Counted from the first letter of the stretch, positions 20,461 to 29,608 are shown. The stretch: 64,000 nt of DNA from Bacteroides propionicifaciens DSM 19291 = JCM 14649 (GCF_000375405.1 NZ_AQWS01000003.1:1-64000), one strand, 5' to 3'. Notes: generated by a model from the letters alone, not told the origin. A program made the numbers and translations.

Positions 20461-20982
20461 TTACCAACCAAAAGCTTCATCAGCCATCCAAGTACCTTGA
20501 GCTTTTAATACCTGCTCAACCACATCTCTTGCACATCCATGACCTCCGTCTTTATTCGAAATATAGAGTGAAAGGTCTTTTACTTCGGGAACAGCGTCTT
20601 TTGGACAACAAGGAAGTCCACAGTTTCGCATAACCTCTAAGTCAGGGATATCATCTCCCATATAGAGAATCTCTTCGTCCGAAAAATTATACTTCGCTTT
20701 AAGGTCATTGTAATCTTTAATCTTCAATGAAGACCCCAAGTAAATATCCTTAGAACCCAAGCCTTGATAACGGATACGAACAGCATCCGTTTTTCCTCCA
20801 CTAATAATAGCTACACATAAGCCTTGCTTCACTGCCAGTTGTAGAGCATAGCCATCTTTTGTGTTGACCATCCTCATAGGCTCTCCCGAAGGATGCAGAG
20901 GAATCATTTCACTACTTAGCACGCCATCAACATCAAATACTAGCGCTTTTATTTTCGTTAAATCGTAATTTATTGTACTCAC
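20461..20982 (-). CDS. kdsC: KdsC-like HAD phosphatase
   Basis: 173 residues, a HAD-superfamily type C0 (capless) phosphatase of the YrbI/KdsC group, which removes phosphate from 3-deoxy-D-manno-octulosonate-8-phosphate during lipopolysaccharide core synthesis. Motif I is FDVDGVLS with the nucleophile Asp17, motif II is IISGG, and motif IV is MGDDIPD. Translation starts at GTG and overlaps the DUF2520 stop codon by one base, which implies translational coupling. A Lys between motifs II and IV is present in the SSLKIKDY region. The KDO role is by family; other sugar phosphates are possible. Confidence 0.85.
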   Translation of the reverse strand: MSTINYDLTKIKALVFDVDGVLSSEMIPLHPSGEPMRMVNTKDGYALQLAVKQGLCVAIISGGKTDAVRIRYQGLGSKDIYLGSSLKIKDYNDLKAKYNFSDEEILYMGDDIPDLEVMRNCGLPCCPKDAVPEVKDLSLYISNKDGGHGCARDVVEQVLKAQGTWMADEAFGW

Positions 20983-21770
20983 TATTTGTCTATTTTATGT
21001 TTCGATATATTTTTACTTAGCAAGCGATAAACTTCTTGCACATCGGGATAGGCAGCAAGCATACTTAAATGTCTGTTCATGACATCTTGATCGTTTCTAA
21101 TTGCTGGTCCTGTTTGAGCTGCATGTGGCTCTACTTCGTGAATCTTGCGGGTAGTCTCATCGATTAAAGAAAGCATTACATCGAATGGTAAGTTATATCT
21201 TTCTAAAATCTCAGCTGAGAGCGAATACATATGATTCACAAAATTACACGAAAACACCGCAGCTAAATGTAGCTTTTTTCGCTGTTCTGAATCTGCCTGA
21301 TGAACCTTCTTACTCAATACCGAAGCGATATCAAGTAAGGTTCTTTTGTCGGCCTCACTATTTGCCTCGATAAACAGAGGTATATTGTCAAACTCTACAT
21401 CACGAGCTTTGCTGAAAGTTTGCATAGGATAAAATACACCATATCGCTTGGCATGAGATTCAAATATCTCCATTGGTACACTACCTGCCGTATGAACTAC
21501 AAGAGAATCGGTACGTAATCCAATGATATCAGGTAAATTCTCCATTAAAGCTTCATCAGATAGAGCCACAATATAAAGATCTTTGCCCGAATCAATCTGA
21601 TCCCACTGTGTGGTATGACTGGCTCTAACCTGTGTTGCCAATCCTTTTGCAGCCTCCAGAGTACGGCTATATACCTGATCTACACAAAAACCCTTATTAT
21701 AAAAAGCTTTAGCCAATTGGGTTGCTAGATTTCCAGCTCCAATCATGACTATATGATAATCTCTTAGCAC
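20982..21770 (-). CDS. Rossmann-fold DUF2520 oxidoreductase-like protein
   Basis: 262 residues. The N-terminal Rossmann fold has [15 protein letters not shown], a GxGxxA/G dinucleotide-binding motif, like F420-dependent NADP oxidoreductases and ketopantoate/pyrroline carboxylate reductases. The C-terminal half is the helical DUF2520 domain (around [14 protein letters not shown] and [14 protein letters not shown]). Substrate unknown. The start is GTG and overlaps the nitroreductase stop by one base; the end overlaps the KdsC-like GTG in the same way. Confidence 0.82.
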   Translation of the reverse strand: MLRDYHIVMIGAGNLATQLAKAFYNKGFCVDQVYSRTLEAAKGLATQVRASHTTQWDQIDSGKDLYIVALSDEALMENLPDIIGLRTDSLVVHTAGSVPMEIFESHAKRYGVFYPMQTFSKARDVEFDNIPLFIEANSEADKRTLLDIASVLSKKVHQADSEQRKKLHLAAVFSCNFVNHMYSLSAEILERYNLPFDVMLSLIDETTRKIHEVEPHAAQTGPAIRNDQDVMNRHLSMLAAYPDVQEVYRLLSKNISKHKIDK

Positions 21771-22309
21771 TATTCTTGTCCTCCGAATTTATTAAGATGA
21801 ATTTTTTCCCATTTCAGTTTATCATCATCAAAAGGCTCTTTCTCCTCAGCCTTATGTCCTACTGCAATAATAGCAGAAACCTGAAACTGCAAGGGGATAT
21901 CTAGAATCTCACGGACATTTTCTTCAGCTGAAATGCCAGAAGCATCGGTGCGTTCTCTTACTTGTACCCAACAGCTCCCCAACCCAAGGCTTTCAGCTTG
22001 CAATTGAATAAGAGTTGCTGCAATTGAAACATCTTCTATCCACACATCCGAACTCAACGGATTAGCTAGAATAACAATAGCTAGTGGGGCTTTGGCTATT
22101 AGACCAGCACCTCGTTCCTTACAAACGGCTAGCTTTTCGAGCTTTTCGAGGTCATCAACCAAAACAAACTCCCAAGGGGTTGATCGTTTAGAAGAGGGTG
22201 ACATCAGGGCAGCTTTCATAAGTTCGACCACCTGATCTTCACTTATTTTTTCAGAAGTAAATTTACGTATACTGCGTCTACGCTTCAATAATTCTGTGAA
22301 ATTTTCCAT
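21770..22309 (-). CDS. nitroreductase-family FMN oxidoreductase
   Basis: About 179 residues from the ATG at 22309; a TTG two codons upstream is less likely. The start NFTELLKRRRSIRKF carries the phosphate-binding Arg-rich motif, and MSPSSKRSTPWEFVLV and LGLGSCWVQV are FMN/dimer-interface motifs. Members use NAD(P)H to reduce nitro groups, quinones or flavins; the true substrate is unknown. It is the first gene of the four-gene operon ending in maf and has its own -7 box. Confidence 0.88.
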   Translation of the reverse strand: MENFTELLKRRRSIRKFTSEKISEDQVVELMKAALMSPSSKRSTPWEFVLVDDLEKLEKLAVCKERGAGLIAKAPLAIVILANPLSSDVWIEDVSIAATLIQLQAESLGLGSCWVQVRERTDASGISAEENVREILDIPLQFQVSAIIAVGHKAEEKEPFDDDKLKWEKIHLNKFGGQE

Positions 22310-22344
22310 ATACAAAATATCTTATTTTAGACTTTAGATTTGGA

Positions 22345-22352
22345 CAAAGATA
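22345..22352 (-). promoter_or_regulatory. candidate -7 box for the nitroreductase-maf operon
   Basis: Minus-strand TATCTTTG fits TAnnTTTG, 36 bases upstream of the ATG at 22309. No -33 match at standard spacing. Confidence 0.45.
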
Positions 22353-22849
22353 ATAAAATATACCTCTCTGTCTTGACGAATATCTCCTTAGTTTTAGTAA
22401 ATAAAAGGAAAACTAAACTAAATAACCGACCTTTAATTAACATTTATAGTACCTAACACCAATCTTGCTAAACACATCCGTCTGTCGGGAATGAAAGCTA
22501 AAATGACTAGGTACTTATGGTGGAATCAATTACTGGTTTAGCCCTAACGACTAACTCATTTAATCACGTATAATAGCGTAAGGATATGAATTGAAAAAAT
22601 AATGAACTCAAAATGTTTTAAACCACTAAAACTCGTTTTTAAGCATAGTAAAGGTCAAATATGGATTTAAAAATTATCTTTAGAATAAACTAACAATTAC
22701 AACTAACTTATATTCTCCATATCGGAGCAAGCAAACTCACGGATAATGCACTAGCAGTCAAGCCTAGAGGAGTGCTACTTCTGAGCAAAACTAATATTTT
22801 AGCAGATCTAGAGAATAAGTGTAGATTTAAATCTGTATTTTTGTATTAT
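22353..22849. other. long gene-free divergent gap
   Basis: About 500 bases without a convincing gene. It contains an 8-bp inverted repeat AGTACCTA (22448-22455) / TAGGTACT (22508-22515) enclosing a smaller TCCG/CGGGA hairpin, and a palindrome AGATTTAAATCT (22823-22834) next to a TATTTTTG -7-like box (22836-22843) that lies only six bases before the ATG of the next gene. Confidence 0.45.
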
Positions 22850-23842
22850 ATGGCGATAAGATTAACCACATATTATTGCTCGGAAAACATTCCCAGCTTA
22901 CCTGGTAACAACTTTTTCCACTCTAAAGAACTATTCGTTGTTTACGAGAACACGAAAGGCTATATACCCATACTTATAGTAGCAACTGATGGAAAGATTG
23001 TACTTGGCAAACTGCTCGCAGCAATCCGAAGAAATACAGTAGGCATCTTCTTCCCAAACATGATCAAAAAATGTGAGGTGTATGGGTCGGGAGAATATTT
23101 TTGTGCTAAGGAGCAACAAGAAAGCTTATTCGGAATGCTCATAGAACACCTCACAGCAGAGACTATACGCAAGTGTTTCTTGATGGAGTTTCGTAATTTA
23201 GGCAACTCTCTTATCGGATATCGCTATTTCAAAGAGAACAAATATTTTGCTATAAACTGGTTACGCGTTCGTAACAAGTTTGAGAAAGGCAAGCCTATAG
23301 AGCAGGATTTTAGCCAATCTAGAATTCGTCAAATTCGTAAAGCCCTCAAAAATGGAGCACAGGTTATGGAGGCCACAACACCCCAAGAAGTAGAGCAGTT
23401 TGCTCGTATGCTCCATAAAATATACTCAGCTCATATCCGCAAACACTACCCAAGCATTGAGTTCTTCCAACACCTTATAAAGACTTTTAATACTGCAGGA
23501 CAAAAATTAAGTGCCATCTACATTGTTAAATACAAAAACAAAATCATAGGTGGTTCTGCTTGCGCATTTTCAGATAATAAAGCTTATTTATGGTTCTCTG
23601 GAGGAATGCGTAAAACCTATGTAAAACAATACCCTGGAGTTTTGGCCGTTTGGGCTGCTCTTAAAGATGCTAAAGAACAAGGATTTGAGAGTTTCGAGTT
23701 TATGGATGTGGGGCTACCCTTTAAGCGCCACAGCTATCGAGAGTTTGTATTGCGATTTGGTGGGAGCCAAAGTAGTACACGCCGTTGGTTTAGATTTAGA
23801 TGGAAATGGTTAAATAAACTATTTCGCAAACTATATGAATAA
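22850..23842 (+). CDS. GNAT-fold acyltransferase, BioF2/FemAB-like
   Basis: 330 residues from the ATG at 22850. An in-frame start at 22772 would add 26 residues of no family character, so the later ATG is preferred. The C-terminal half (about 150-310) looks like a BioF2-like GNAT domain: RQIRKALKNGAQV, then KNKIIGGSACAFSDNKAYLWFSGG, then AAKDAKEQGFESFEFMDVG-type helix-strand, ending in a conserved RFGG. The N-terminal half resembles a second degenerate GNAT fold, as in FemAB aminoacyl transferases. Such enzymes attach acyl or aminoacyl groups to cell-wall, lipid or polysaccharide precursors. It is alone, flanked by about 500 and 190 bases of non-coding sequence. Substrate unknown. Confidence 0.7.
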   Translation: MAIRLTTYYCSENIPSLPGNNFFHSKELFVVYENTKGYIPILIVATDGKIVLGKLLAAIRRNTVGIFFPNMIKKCEVYGSGEYFCAKEQQESLFGMLIEHLTAETIRKCFLMEFRNLGNSLIGYRYFKENKYFAINWLRVRNKFEKGKPIEQDFSQSRIRQIRKALKNGAQVMEATTPQEVEQFARMLHKIYSAHIRKHYPSIEFFQHLIKTFNTAGQKLSAIYIVKYKNKIIGGSACAFSDNKAYLWFSGGMRKTYVKQYPGVLAVWAALKDAKEQGFESFEFMDVGLPFKRHSYREFVLRFGGSQSSTRRWFRFRWKWLNKLFRKLYE

Positions 23843-23965
23843 TAAATATTTTATAATTAACTTGAGTTGTACTAATGAGTTTTCAATAAATTTACTGGAT
23901 AAGAACAAAGAACTAGCATGAAGATTTTAATTGCTGAAATATTTCATTATTAATATGAAATTAAC

Positions 23966-23973
23966 TTACTTTG
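23966..23973 (+). promoter_or_regulatory. possible -7 box for the mce-mmd operon
   Basis: TTACTTTG, one mismatch from TAnnTTTG, 58 bases before the mce ATG. The same variant occurs upstream of the GH92 gene with good -33 spacing. Confidence 0.35.
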
Positions 23974-24030
23974 TCCATATCTAAATAAAAATAGAAAGAC
24001 ATTTGTCACTCTTAAAAAATAATAATCATT

Positions 24031-24435
24031 ATGAAAATTTCGCACATTGAGCATTTAGGCATTGCTGTAAACAGCATTGAAGAGTCTCTTCCATTTTACG
24101 AAGACGTTTTAGGTTTAAAATGTTATAACATTGAAACTGTTGAAGACCAAAAAGTTAAAACTGCATTCTTAAAAGTAGGCGATACTAAAATTGAACTTTT
24201 GGAGCCAACATCTCCTGATAGCCCTATCGCTAAATTCTTGGAGAAAAAGGGCCCTGGTGTTCACCATGTTGCTTATTCAATTCAAGATGGTGTTCAAAAT
24301 GCACTTGTTGAAGCAGAATCAAAAGGCGTAAGATTGATTGATAAAGCTCCTCGCAAAGGCGCTGAAGGTCTTACAATTGCTTTCCTTCACCCCAAATCTA
24401 CTGAAGGTGTTTTGACAGAACTTTGTGAAAAATAA
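24031..24435 (+). CDS. mce: methylmalonyl-CoA epimerase
   Basis: Interconverts R- and S-methylmalonyl-CoA in the succinate-propionate pathway. 134 residues, the usual length of this VOC-superfamily enzyme. Metal ligands are recognisable in IEHLGIAV (His), ELLEPTSP (Glu), GVHHVAYS (His) and the late Glu in ILTELCEK-like end (VLTELCEK). It is the first gene of the operon, 43 bases before mmdA, and supplies the stereoisomer that the decarboxylase uses. Confidence 0.95.
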   Translation: MKISHIEHLGIAVNSIEESLPFYEDVLGLKCYNIETVEDQKVKTAFLKVGDTKIELLEPTSPDSPIAKFLEKKGPGVHHVAYSIQDGVQNALVEAESKGVRLIDKAPRKGAEGLTIAFLHPKSTEGVLTELCEK

Positions 24436-24478
24436 ACGCAAATATTAACCCGATATTAATTCTATTAAATAATAAATT

Positions 24479-26032
24479 ATGAGTAACCAGCTTGCAAAAA
24501 TTAAAGAGCTAGTAGAGCTACGCGCTCAAGCTCGTCTTGGCGGTGGTGAGAAAGCTATTGAGAAACAACACGCCAGAGGAAAATACACTGCACGTGAGCG
24601 TATCAATATGCTTCTTGACGAAGGTAGCTTCGAAGAGATGGATACATTCGTTAAACACAGATGTACAAACTTTGGACAAGATAAAAAACACTATCTAGGT
24701 GACGGTGTAGTAACCGGTTACGGTACTGTTGATGGCCGTCTAGTATATGTGTTTGCACAAGACTTCACAGTTTGGGGTGGATCATTGTCTGAAACAATGG
24801 CTCTTAAAATCTGTAAAGTAATGGATTTAGCCATGAAAATGGGTGCACCTGTTATCGGAATCAATGATTCGGGTGGTGCTCGTATCCAAGAAGGTATCAA
24901 CGCTCTAGCAGGTTATGCGGAAATTTTCCAACGTAACATTGAAGCTTCAGGTGTTGTTCCTCAAATTTCAGGAATCTTCGGCCCTTGCGCAGGTGGTGCA
25001 GTATATTCTCCAGCACTAACAGACTTTACACTTATGACAGAAGGAACATCTTATATGTTCTTGACTGGTCCTAAAGTAGTAAAAACTGTAACTGGTGAAG
25101 ACGTTAGCCAAGAAGACCTAGGTGGTGCTAGTGTTCACTCGACTAAATCGGGCGTTACTCACTTTACATCAGCTACTGAAGAAGAAGGTATCAAAACAAT
25201 CCAACAACTTCTTAGCTTCATGCCTTCGAACAACTTGGAAGAAGCTCCTTTCAAAGAGTGTACTGACCCAATCGACCGTATGGATGACCTATTGAATGAA
25301 ATCATTCCTGATAATCCAAACAAACCATACGATATGTACGAAGTAATTGGTGCACTTATCGATAATGGTGAATTCCTAGAAGTACAAAAAGACTTTGCTA
25401 AAAATATTATTATTGGTTTCGCTCGCTTCAACGGCCGTTCAGTAGGTGTTGTTGCTAACCAACCAAAATTCTTAGCTGGTGTACTAGACAGCAACGCTTC
25501 TCGTAAGGCTGCTCGTTTCGTACGCTTCTGTGATGCTTTCAATATTCCTTTAGTTACACTTGTTGACGTTCCTGGATTCCTTCCTGGTACTGGTCAAGAA
25601 TATAACGCAGTTATTCACCACGGTGCAAAACTACTTTATGCTTACGGTGAAGCAACTGTTCCTAAAGTTACTGTAACATTAAGAAAATCTTACGGTGGTT
25701 CACATATCGTTATGAGCTGTAAACAACTTCGTGGAGACATTAACTACGCTTGGCCAACCGCTGAAATTGCAGTTATGGGTGGTGCAGGTGCTGTTGCTGT
25801 TCTTTATGGAAGAGAAGCTAAAGATCAAGAAAATCCAAAAGCTTTCCTTGCTGAAAAAGAAGACGAATACACTAAACTATTTGCTAACCCATACAATGCA
25901 GCTCGTTTTGGCTACATTGATGATGTTATTGAGCCACGTAATACTCGTTTCCGCGTAATCAAAGCATTGGAGCAGTTGAAGACTAAACGTCAAACTAACC
26001 CAGCTAAAAAACACGGTAACATACCATTATAA
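24479..26032 (+). CDS. mmdA: methylmalonyl-CoA decarboxylase, carboxyltransferase (alpha) subunit
   Basis: 517 residues, the carboxyltransferase that moves CO2 from methylmalonyl-CoA to biotin on the carrier subunit, releasing propionyl-CoA. Crotonase-like motifs of the PCCB/MmdA family are in order: KYTARERINMLLDEGSFEE, GGARIQEG, FGPCAGGAVYSPALTDF (oxyanion hole), GGASVHSTKSGV and, in the C-half, LVDVPGFLPGTGQE and GGSHIVMSCKQL. Codon use is strongly biased toward a few codons, which suggests high expression. The neighbouring membrane subunits and lack of a biotin carboxylase argue for the Na+-pump decarboxylase rather than propionyl-CoA carboxylase. Confidence 0.96.
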   Translation: MSNQLAKIKELVELRAQARLGGGEKAIEKQHARGKYTARERINMLLDEGSFEEMDTFVKHRCTNFGQDKKHYLGDGVVTGYGTVDGRLVYVFAQDFTVWGGSLSETMALKICKVMDLAMKMGAPVIGINDSGGARIQEGINALAGYAEIFQRNIEASGVVPQISGIFGPCAGGAVYSPALTDFTLMTEGTSYMFLTGPKVVKTVTGEDVSQEDLGGASVHSTKSGVTHFTSATEEEGIKTIQQLLSFMPSNNLEEAPFKECTDPIDRMDDLLNEIIPDNPNKPYDMYEVIGALIDNGEFLEVQKDFAKNIIIGFARFNGRSVGVVANQPKFLAGVLDSNASRKAARFVRFCDAFNIPLVTLVDVPGFLPGTGQEYNAVIHHGAKLLYAYGEATVPKVTVTLRKSYGGSHIVMSCKQLRGDINYAWPTAEIAVMGGAGAVAVLYGREAKDQENPKAFLAEKEDEYTKLFANPYNAARFGYIDDVIEPRNTRFRVIKALEQLKTKRQTNPAKKHGNIPL

Positions 26033-26051
26033 TGTTCTAACTTTATAGTTT

Positions 26052-26969
26052 ATGAATCAGAAGAATATTGGCTTAATCCTATTCTTTACAATCTGCTTTG
26101 TCATTGGATCCAATGCACAAAGCAGATCAAGCCTAAGAATAAATGAGGTCTTAGTGACCAACGAGGATAACTTTGTAGATGATTACGGCCAACATAATGG
26201 TTGGATCGAAATTTGGAACAGTTCTTTCTCTTCAATTAATATAGGAGGATGCTATTTAACCAACGACAAGAGTAACCCCAAGAAGTATTTAATACCCCGA
26301 GGGGATGTTTTGACAATAATCAAACCCAGACAACACATCTTGTTTTGGGCTGATGACAGACCGCAAAGAGGTACCTTCCACCTAAACTTCAAACTTGAAG
26401 CTGGCAAGGATAATTACATTGCTCTTTACGACTCTAATGGCAAGACACTCATTGACCAGATTAATATCCCCGCTTCAATCACAACTGACCAATCTTATGC
26501 AAGGGTTGAAGATGGTGTGAGCCAGTGGATCATTAAAGATGGAACTCAAGACAATTATGTCACTCCGAGTACCAACAATATGATTGAGCATGCCAATATT
26601 AAAATTGAGAACTTTGAAAAACATGACTCTGGGGGCATTGGTATGTCTCTAATAGCCATGTCTACAGTTTTCACTGGTCTGATTCTTCTTTACCTAGCAT
26701 TTAAACTAACAGGTAAAATAGCTATTACAATGAGTAACAGAAAAGATATGAAACAAACAAATAAAGCAGCAGACAGCAAGTCTGCTTCAACAGTAAAGAC
26801 AGCCCCACAAGGTAAAGGAGCTAGTGAAGATATTGTTGCAATATCAATGGCACTACACGAATACTTTGGTGGAGATCATGACGTGGAAAATATGGTTCTT
26901 ACTTTTAGCGAAGTAGGTGCAAGCCATTCTCCATGGAGCATGAAACTTTTTGGCCTACGTAAAAGATAA
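26052..26969 (+). CDS. lamin-tail domain fused to an OadG-like (delta/gamma) pump subunit
   Basis: 305 residues. A signal peptide (cleavage near SNA-QS) leads into a lamin-tail (LTD) domain of about residues 24-165: LRINEVLVTNEDNFVDDYG, GWIEIWNSS, GCYLTNDKSNPKKY and ARVEDG are its hallmarks. One membrane helix follows (about 193-218), then a charged cytoplasmic tail ending in a helix (AISMALHEYFGG). The helix plus tail match OadG/MmdD, the small subunit that assembles the decarboxylase. Ordinary OadG proteins are below 100 residues and lack a periplasmic domain. The position between mmdA and mmdC supports the assignment. The LTD would face the periplasm; its role is unknown. Confidence 0.82.
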   Translation: MNQKNIGLILFFTICFVIGSNAQSRSSLRINEVLVTNEDNFVDDYGQHNGWIEIWNSSFSSINIGGCYLTNDKSNPKKYLIPRGDVLTIIKPRQHILFWADDRPQRGTFHLNFKLEAGKDNYIALYDSNGKTLIDQINIPASITTDQSYARVEDGVSQWIIKDGTQDNYVTPSTNNMIEHANIKIENFEKHDSGGIGMSLIAMSTVFTGLILLYLAFKLTGKIAITMSNRKDMKQTNKAADSKSASTVKTAPQGKGASEDIVAISMALHEYFGGDHDVENMVLTFSEVGASHSPWSMKLFGLRKR

Positions 26970-26999
26970 TTATTGTATCACAAGTTAAGAACGAAAACA

Positions 27000-27425
27000 A
27001 TGAAAGAATATAAATACAAAATCAACGGAAAAGACTTTAAAGTGGTCATCAATGATATCAAAGATAACATTGCTAGCGTTGAGGTAAACGGAAATGCTTA
27101 CGAAGTTGAAATGGAGAAACAAGTAGCTCCAGTAATCGAAAAACCAGCTCCAGTTGCAGCACCAGTTCAAGAAGCAGCACAACCAAGTGCACCTTCTGCA
27201 GGTAGTGGCAAAGGCACTGGCATTCAATCACCATTGCCTGGTGTTATTGTTGACATCAAAGTAAACGTTGGTGACACTGTTAAACGTGGACAAACTGTTC
27301 TTATCCTTGAAGCGATGAAAATGGAAAACACCATCAACGCTACAAAAGACGGTAAAGTCTCTGCGATTAAAGTTAACAAGGGCGACTCTGTACTTGAAGG
27401 TACTGACCTTATCATTATTGAGTAA
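27000..27425 (+). CDS. mmdC: biotin carboxyl carrier subunit of the decarboxylase
   Basis: 141 residues from the ATG at 27000; an in-frame TTG at 26973 is less likely. A short N-terminal domain (YKYKINGKDFKVVIND) is followed by an Ala/Pro-rich flexible linker (about 50-75), and a biotinyl domain with the biotinylation site EAMKMENT (Lys of MKM), about 35 residues from the C-terminus, as required. It carries the carboxyl group from MmdA to the membrane subunit MmdB, which starts 12 bases downstream. Confidence 0.95.
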   Translation: MKEYKYKINGKDFKVVINDIKDNIASVEVNGNAYEVEMEKQVAPVIEKPAPVAAPVQEAAQPSAPSAGSGKGTGIQSPLPGVIVDIKVNVGDTVKRGQTVLILEAMKMENTINATKDGKVSAIKVNKGDSVLEGTDLIIIE

Positions 27426-27437
27426 TAATTAAGTATT

Positions 27438-28598
27438 ATGGGGGATTTCTTATCTTTTTTAGGAAACAACCTTATTGACTTCTGGAGTTACACCGGAATG
27501 GCCAATGCAACCATTGGTCATCTAGTCATGTTGGGTTTTGGATTATTTTTTATTTATTTGGCCATTGCCAAAGAATATGAACCTATGCTTCTTATTCCTA
27601 TTGGCTTCGGTATTTTGATAGGAAATATTCCTTTTAACTTAGAGGCAGGACTACAAGTGGGTATCTACGAGGAGGGATCAGTTCTCAATATCCTATATCA
27701 AGGAGTAACCTCAGGTTGGTACCCACCACTGATCTTCTTAGGTATAGGCGCAATGACAGATTTCTCTGCACTTATATCCAACCCTAAACTCCTTTTGATT
27801 GGAGCTGCTGCACAATTTGGTATATTTGGAGCTTATATCATAGCGCTTCAGATGGGTTTTGACCCAAGCCAAGCAGGTGCAATAGGTATTATTGGTGGAG
27901 CTGATGGTCCTACAGCTATATTTTTATCGTCCAAACTAGCCCCCAACTTAATGGGAGCAATTGCAGTTTCGGCATATTCATATATGGCCTTAGTTCCGGT
28001 TATTCAACCTCCTATCATGAGGTTATTGACCACTAAAAAAGAGAGAGTTATTCGCATGAAGACCCCTCGTCAGGTATCACACACCGAAAAAGTAGTCTTC
28101 CCTATCATAGGATTATTACTGACTACCATGTTGGTACCCTCGGGATTACCCTTACTAGGAATGCTGTTCTTTGGTAACTTACTCAAAGAGAGTGGAGTAA
28201 CAAAGAGACTGGCCAATACTGCTAGCGGACCATTAATTGATACAATTACCATACTTCTTGGTTTAACAGTTGGTGCATCTACTCAGGCTTCTGAGTTTTT
28301 GACTATCGACTCAGTTAAGATCTTTGGACTTGGTGCTGTATCTTTTATTATGGCCACAACAGCTGGAGTATTGTTTGTCAAGATTTTTAATCTATTCTTG
28401 AAGAAGGGTAATAAGATTAATCCTTTAATAGGAAATGCAGGCGTTTCGGCTGTGCCAGACTCTGCACGAATATCACAAGTTGTTGGAAGCGAATACGACC
28501 CAACTAATTATCTTCTCATGCATGCTATGGGTCCCAATGTAGCAGGTGTTATAGGATCGGCTGTTGCCGCAGGTATTCTACTTGGATTCTTATACTAA
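27438..28598 (+). CDS. mmdB: Na+-pumping decarboxylase beta subunit
   Basis: 386 residues with about nine to eleven membrane helices. It decarboxylates carboxybiotin and exports Na+. Family motifs are GIGAMTDFSALI, the aspartate-bearing GIIGGADGPTAIFL, PPIMRLLT, and GNAGVSAVPDSARISQ near the C-terminus. It is the final gene of mce-mmdA-LTD/OadG-mmdC-mmdB and is followed by a very strong terminator. Confidence 0.96.
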   Translation: MGDFLSFLGNNLIDFWSYTGMANATIGHLVMLGFGLFFIYLAIAKEYEPMLLIPIGFGILIGNIPFNLEAGLQVGIYEEGSVLNILYQGVTSGWYPPLIFLGIGAMTDFSALISNPKLLLIGAAAQFGIFGAYIIALQMGFDPSQAGAIGIIGGADGPTAIFLSSKLAPNLMGAIAVSAYSYMALVPVIQPPIMRLLTTKKERVIRMKTPRQVSHTEKVVFPIIGLLLTTMLVPSGLPLLGMLFFGNLLKESGVTKRLANTASGPLIDTITILLGLTVGASTQASEFLTIDSVKIFGLGAVSFIMATTAGVLFVKIFNLFLKKGNKINPLIGNAGVSAVPDSARISQVVGSEYDPTNYLLMHAMGPNVAGVIGSAVAAGILLGFLY

Positions 28599-28623
28599 AC
28601 ACTACTTGGATCATCTATATTTT

Positions 28624-28662
28624 AAGAGTAGGCTCACAAATTTGTGAGCCTACTCTTTTTTT
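28624..28662 (+). terminator. intrinsic terminator of the mmd operon
   Basis: A perfect 34-bp palindrome: 17 bases (28624-28640) followed directly by their reverse complement (28641-28657), running into T7. About 25 bases past the mmdB stop. Confidence 0.95.
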
Positions 28663-28760
28663 GCACTTGCTACAAGGCATTAGAAAGCCCATTCAATCCG
28701 ATAACGAATAAATATATTATTATATTTGGTACTAGGTATTGCATAGAAGCATTATTTGTA

Positions 28761-28768
28761 TATATTTG
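28761..28768 (+). promoter_or_regulatory. candidate -7 box for the MacAB-like operon
   Basis: TATATTTG fits TAnnTTTG. A second identical box lies at 28721-28728. The leader to the GTG start would be about 105 bases. Confidence 0.4.
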
Positions 28769-28879
28769 TATTAGTTAATAACAATAGGATAGATATTTGA
28801 GTAATAAAATGATAATTTAATCAAGTATTATTATAAAATACTATCTTAGTTTTTTGATTAATAAGAAAAACAAACCATT

Positions 28880-29596
28880 GTGATACATCTAGAGAACATA
28901 AACAAAACATACCCAGGGCTTGTGCCATTGCATGTGCTTAAGGGCGTAAATTTAGACATAGAAAAAGGGGAGTTCGTTTCTATTATGGGCTCTTCAGGCT
29001 CTGGTAAATCAACACTGCTCAATATCTTGGGTATTTTAGACACCTACGATGAGGGGAAATACTTTCTTGACAATACGCTGATTAAAGACCTGAGTGAACG
29101 AAAAGCAGCAGAGTATCGCAATCGTATGATTGGATTCATCTTCCAATCTTTCAACCTTATTTCGTTTAAGAATGCTGTCGAAAACGTAGCACTCCCCCTA
29201 TTCTATCAAGGCATAAGTAGGAAAAAAAGAAATGCATTGGCGCTGGAATACCTAGATCGCTTAGGCCTTAAAGAGTGGGCACACCATATGCCCAATGAAA
29301 TGAGTGGTGGACAAAAACAACGTGTAGCCATAGCTCGAGCACTGATAACAAAGCCACAAATCTTACTGGCAGATGAGCCTACAGGCGCCTTAGATAGCAA
29401 AACATCAATTGAGGTTATGGGAATTCTCAAAGAGCTTCACGAGCAAGGTCAAACCATAGTTGTAGTAACTCACGAGAGTGGTATTGCATATCAAACAGAG
29501 AAAATAATTCATATCAAGGACGGTTTGATTCAAAATATTGAAACAAATGCAGAGCGGAAAGATAGCCCATTCAGTATGGAAGGTTACATAAAATAA
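28880..29596 (+). CDS. ABC transporter ATPase, MacB/LolD type
   Basis: 238 residues. Walker A is GSSGSGKST, the Q-loop is FIFQSFNL, the signature is MSGGQKQRVAIARAL, Walker B is ILLADEPTGALDS and the switch His is in VVVTHE. The signature and size place it with MacB/LolD-type ATPases that drive mechanotransmission rather than ordinary import. It starts at GTG (IHLENINKTYPG). Two FtsX-type permeases, an adaptor and a TolC-like protein follow in the same operon, giving a tripartite export pump. Substrate unknown. Confidence 0.93.
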   Translation: MIHLENINKTYPGLVPLHVLKGVNLDIEKGEFVSIMGSSGSGKSTLLNILGILDTYDEGKYFLDNTLIKDLSERKAAEYRNRMIGFIFQSFNLISFKNAVENVALPLFYQGISRKKRNALALEYLDRLGLKEWAHHMPNEMSGGQKQRVAIARALITKPQILLADEPTGALDSKTSIEVMGILKELHEQGQTIVVVTHESGIAYQTEKIIHIKDGLIQNIETNAERKDSPFSMEGYIK

Positions 29597-29608
29597 AGCA
29601 ACGGCACT

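Noticed and set aside
24479-26032. Propionyl-CoA carboxylase beta subunit
   Set aside because: The motifs are shared, but the OadG-like, biotin carrier and OadB-like subunits are adjacent and no biotin carboxylase is present, which fits a sodium-pump decarboxylase.
28624-28657. 34-bp perfect palindrome as a recombination or insertion site
   Set aside because: It is followed by T7 right after an operon end, which is the ordinary form of an intrinsic terminator.
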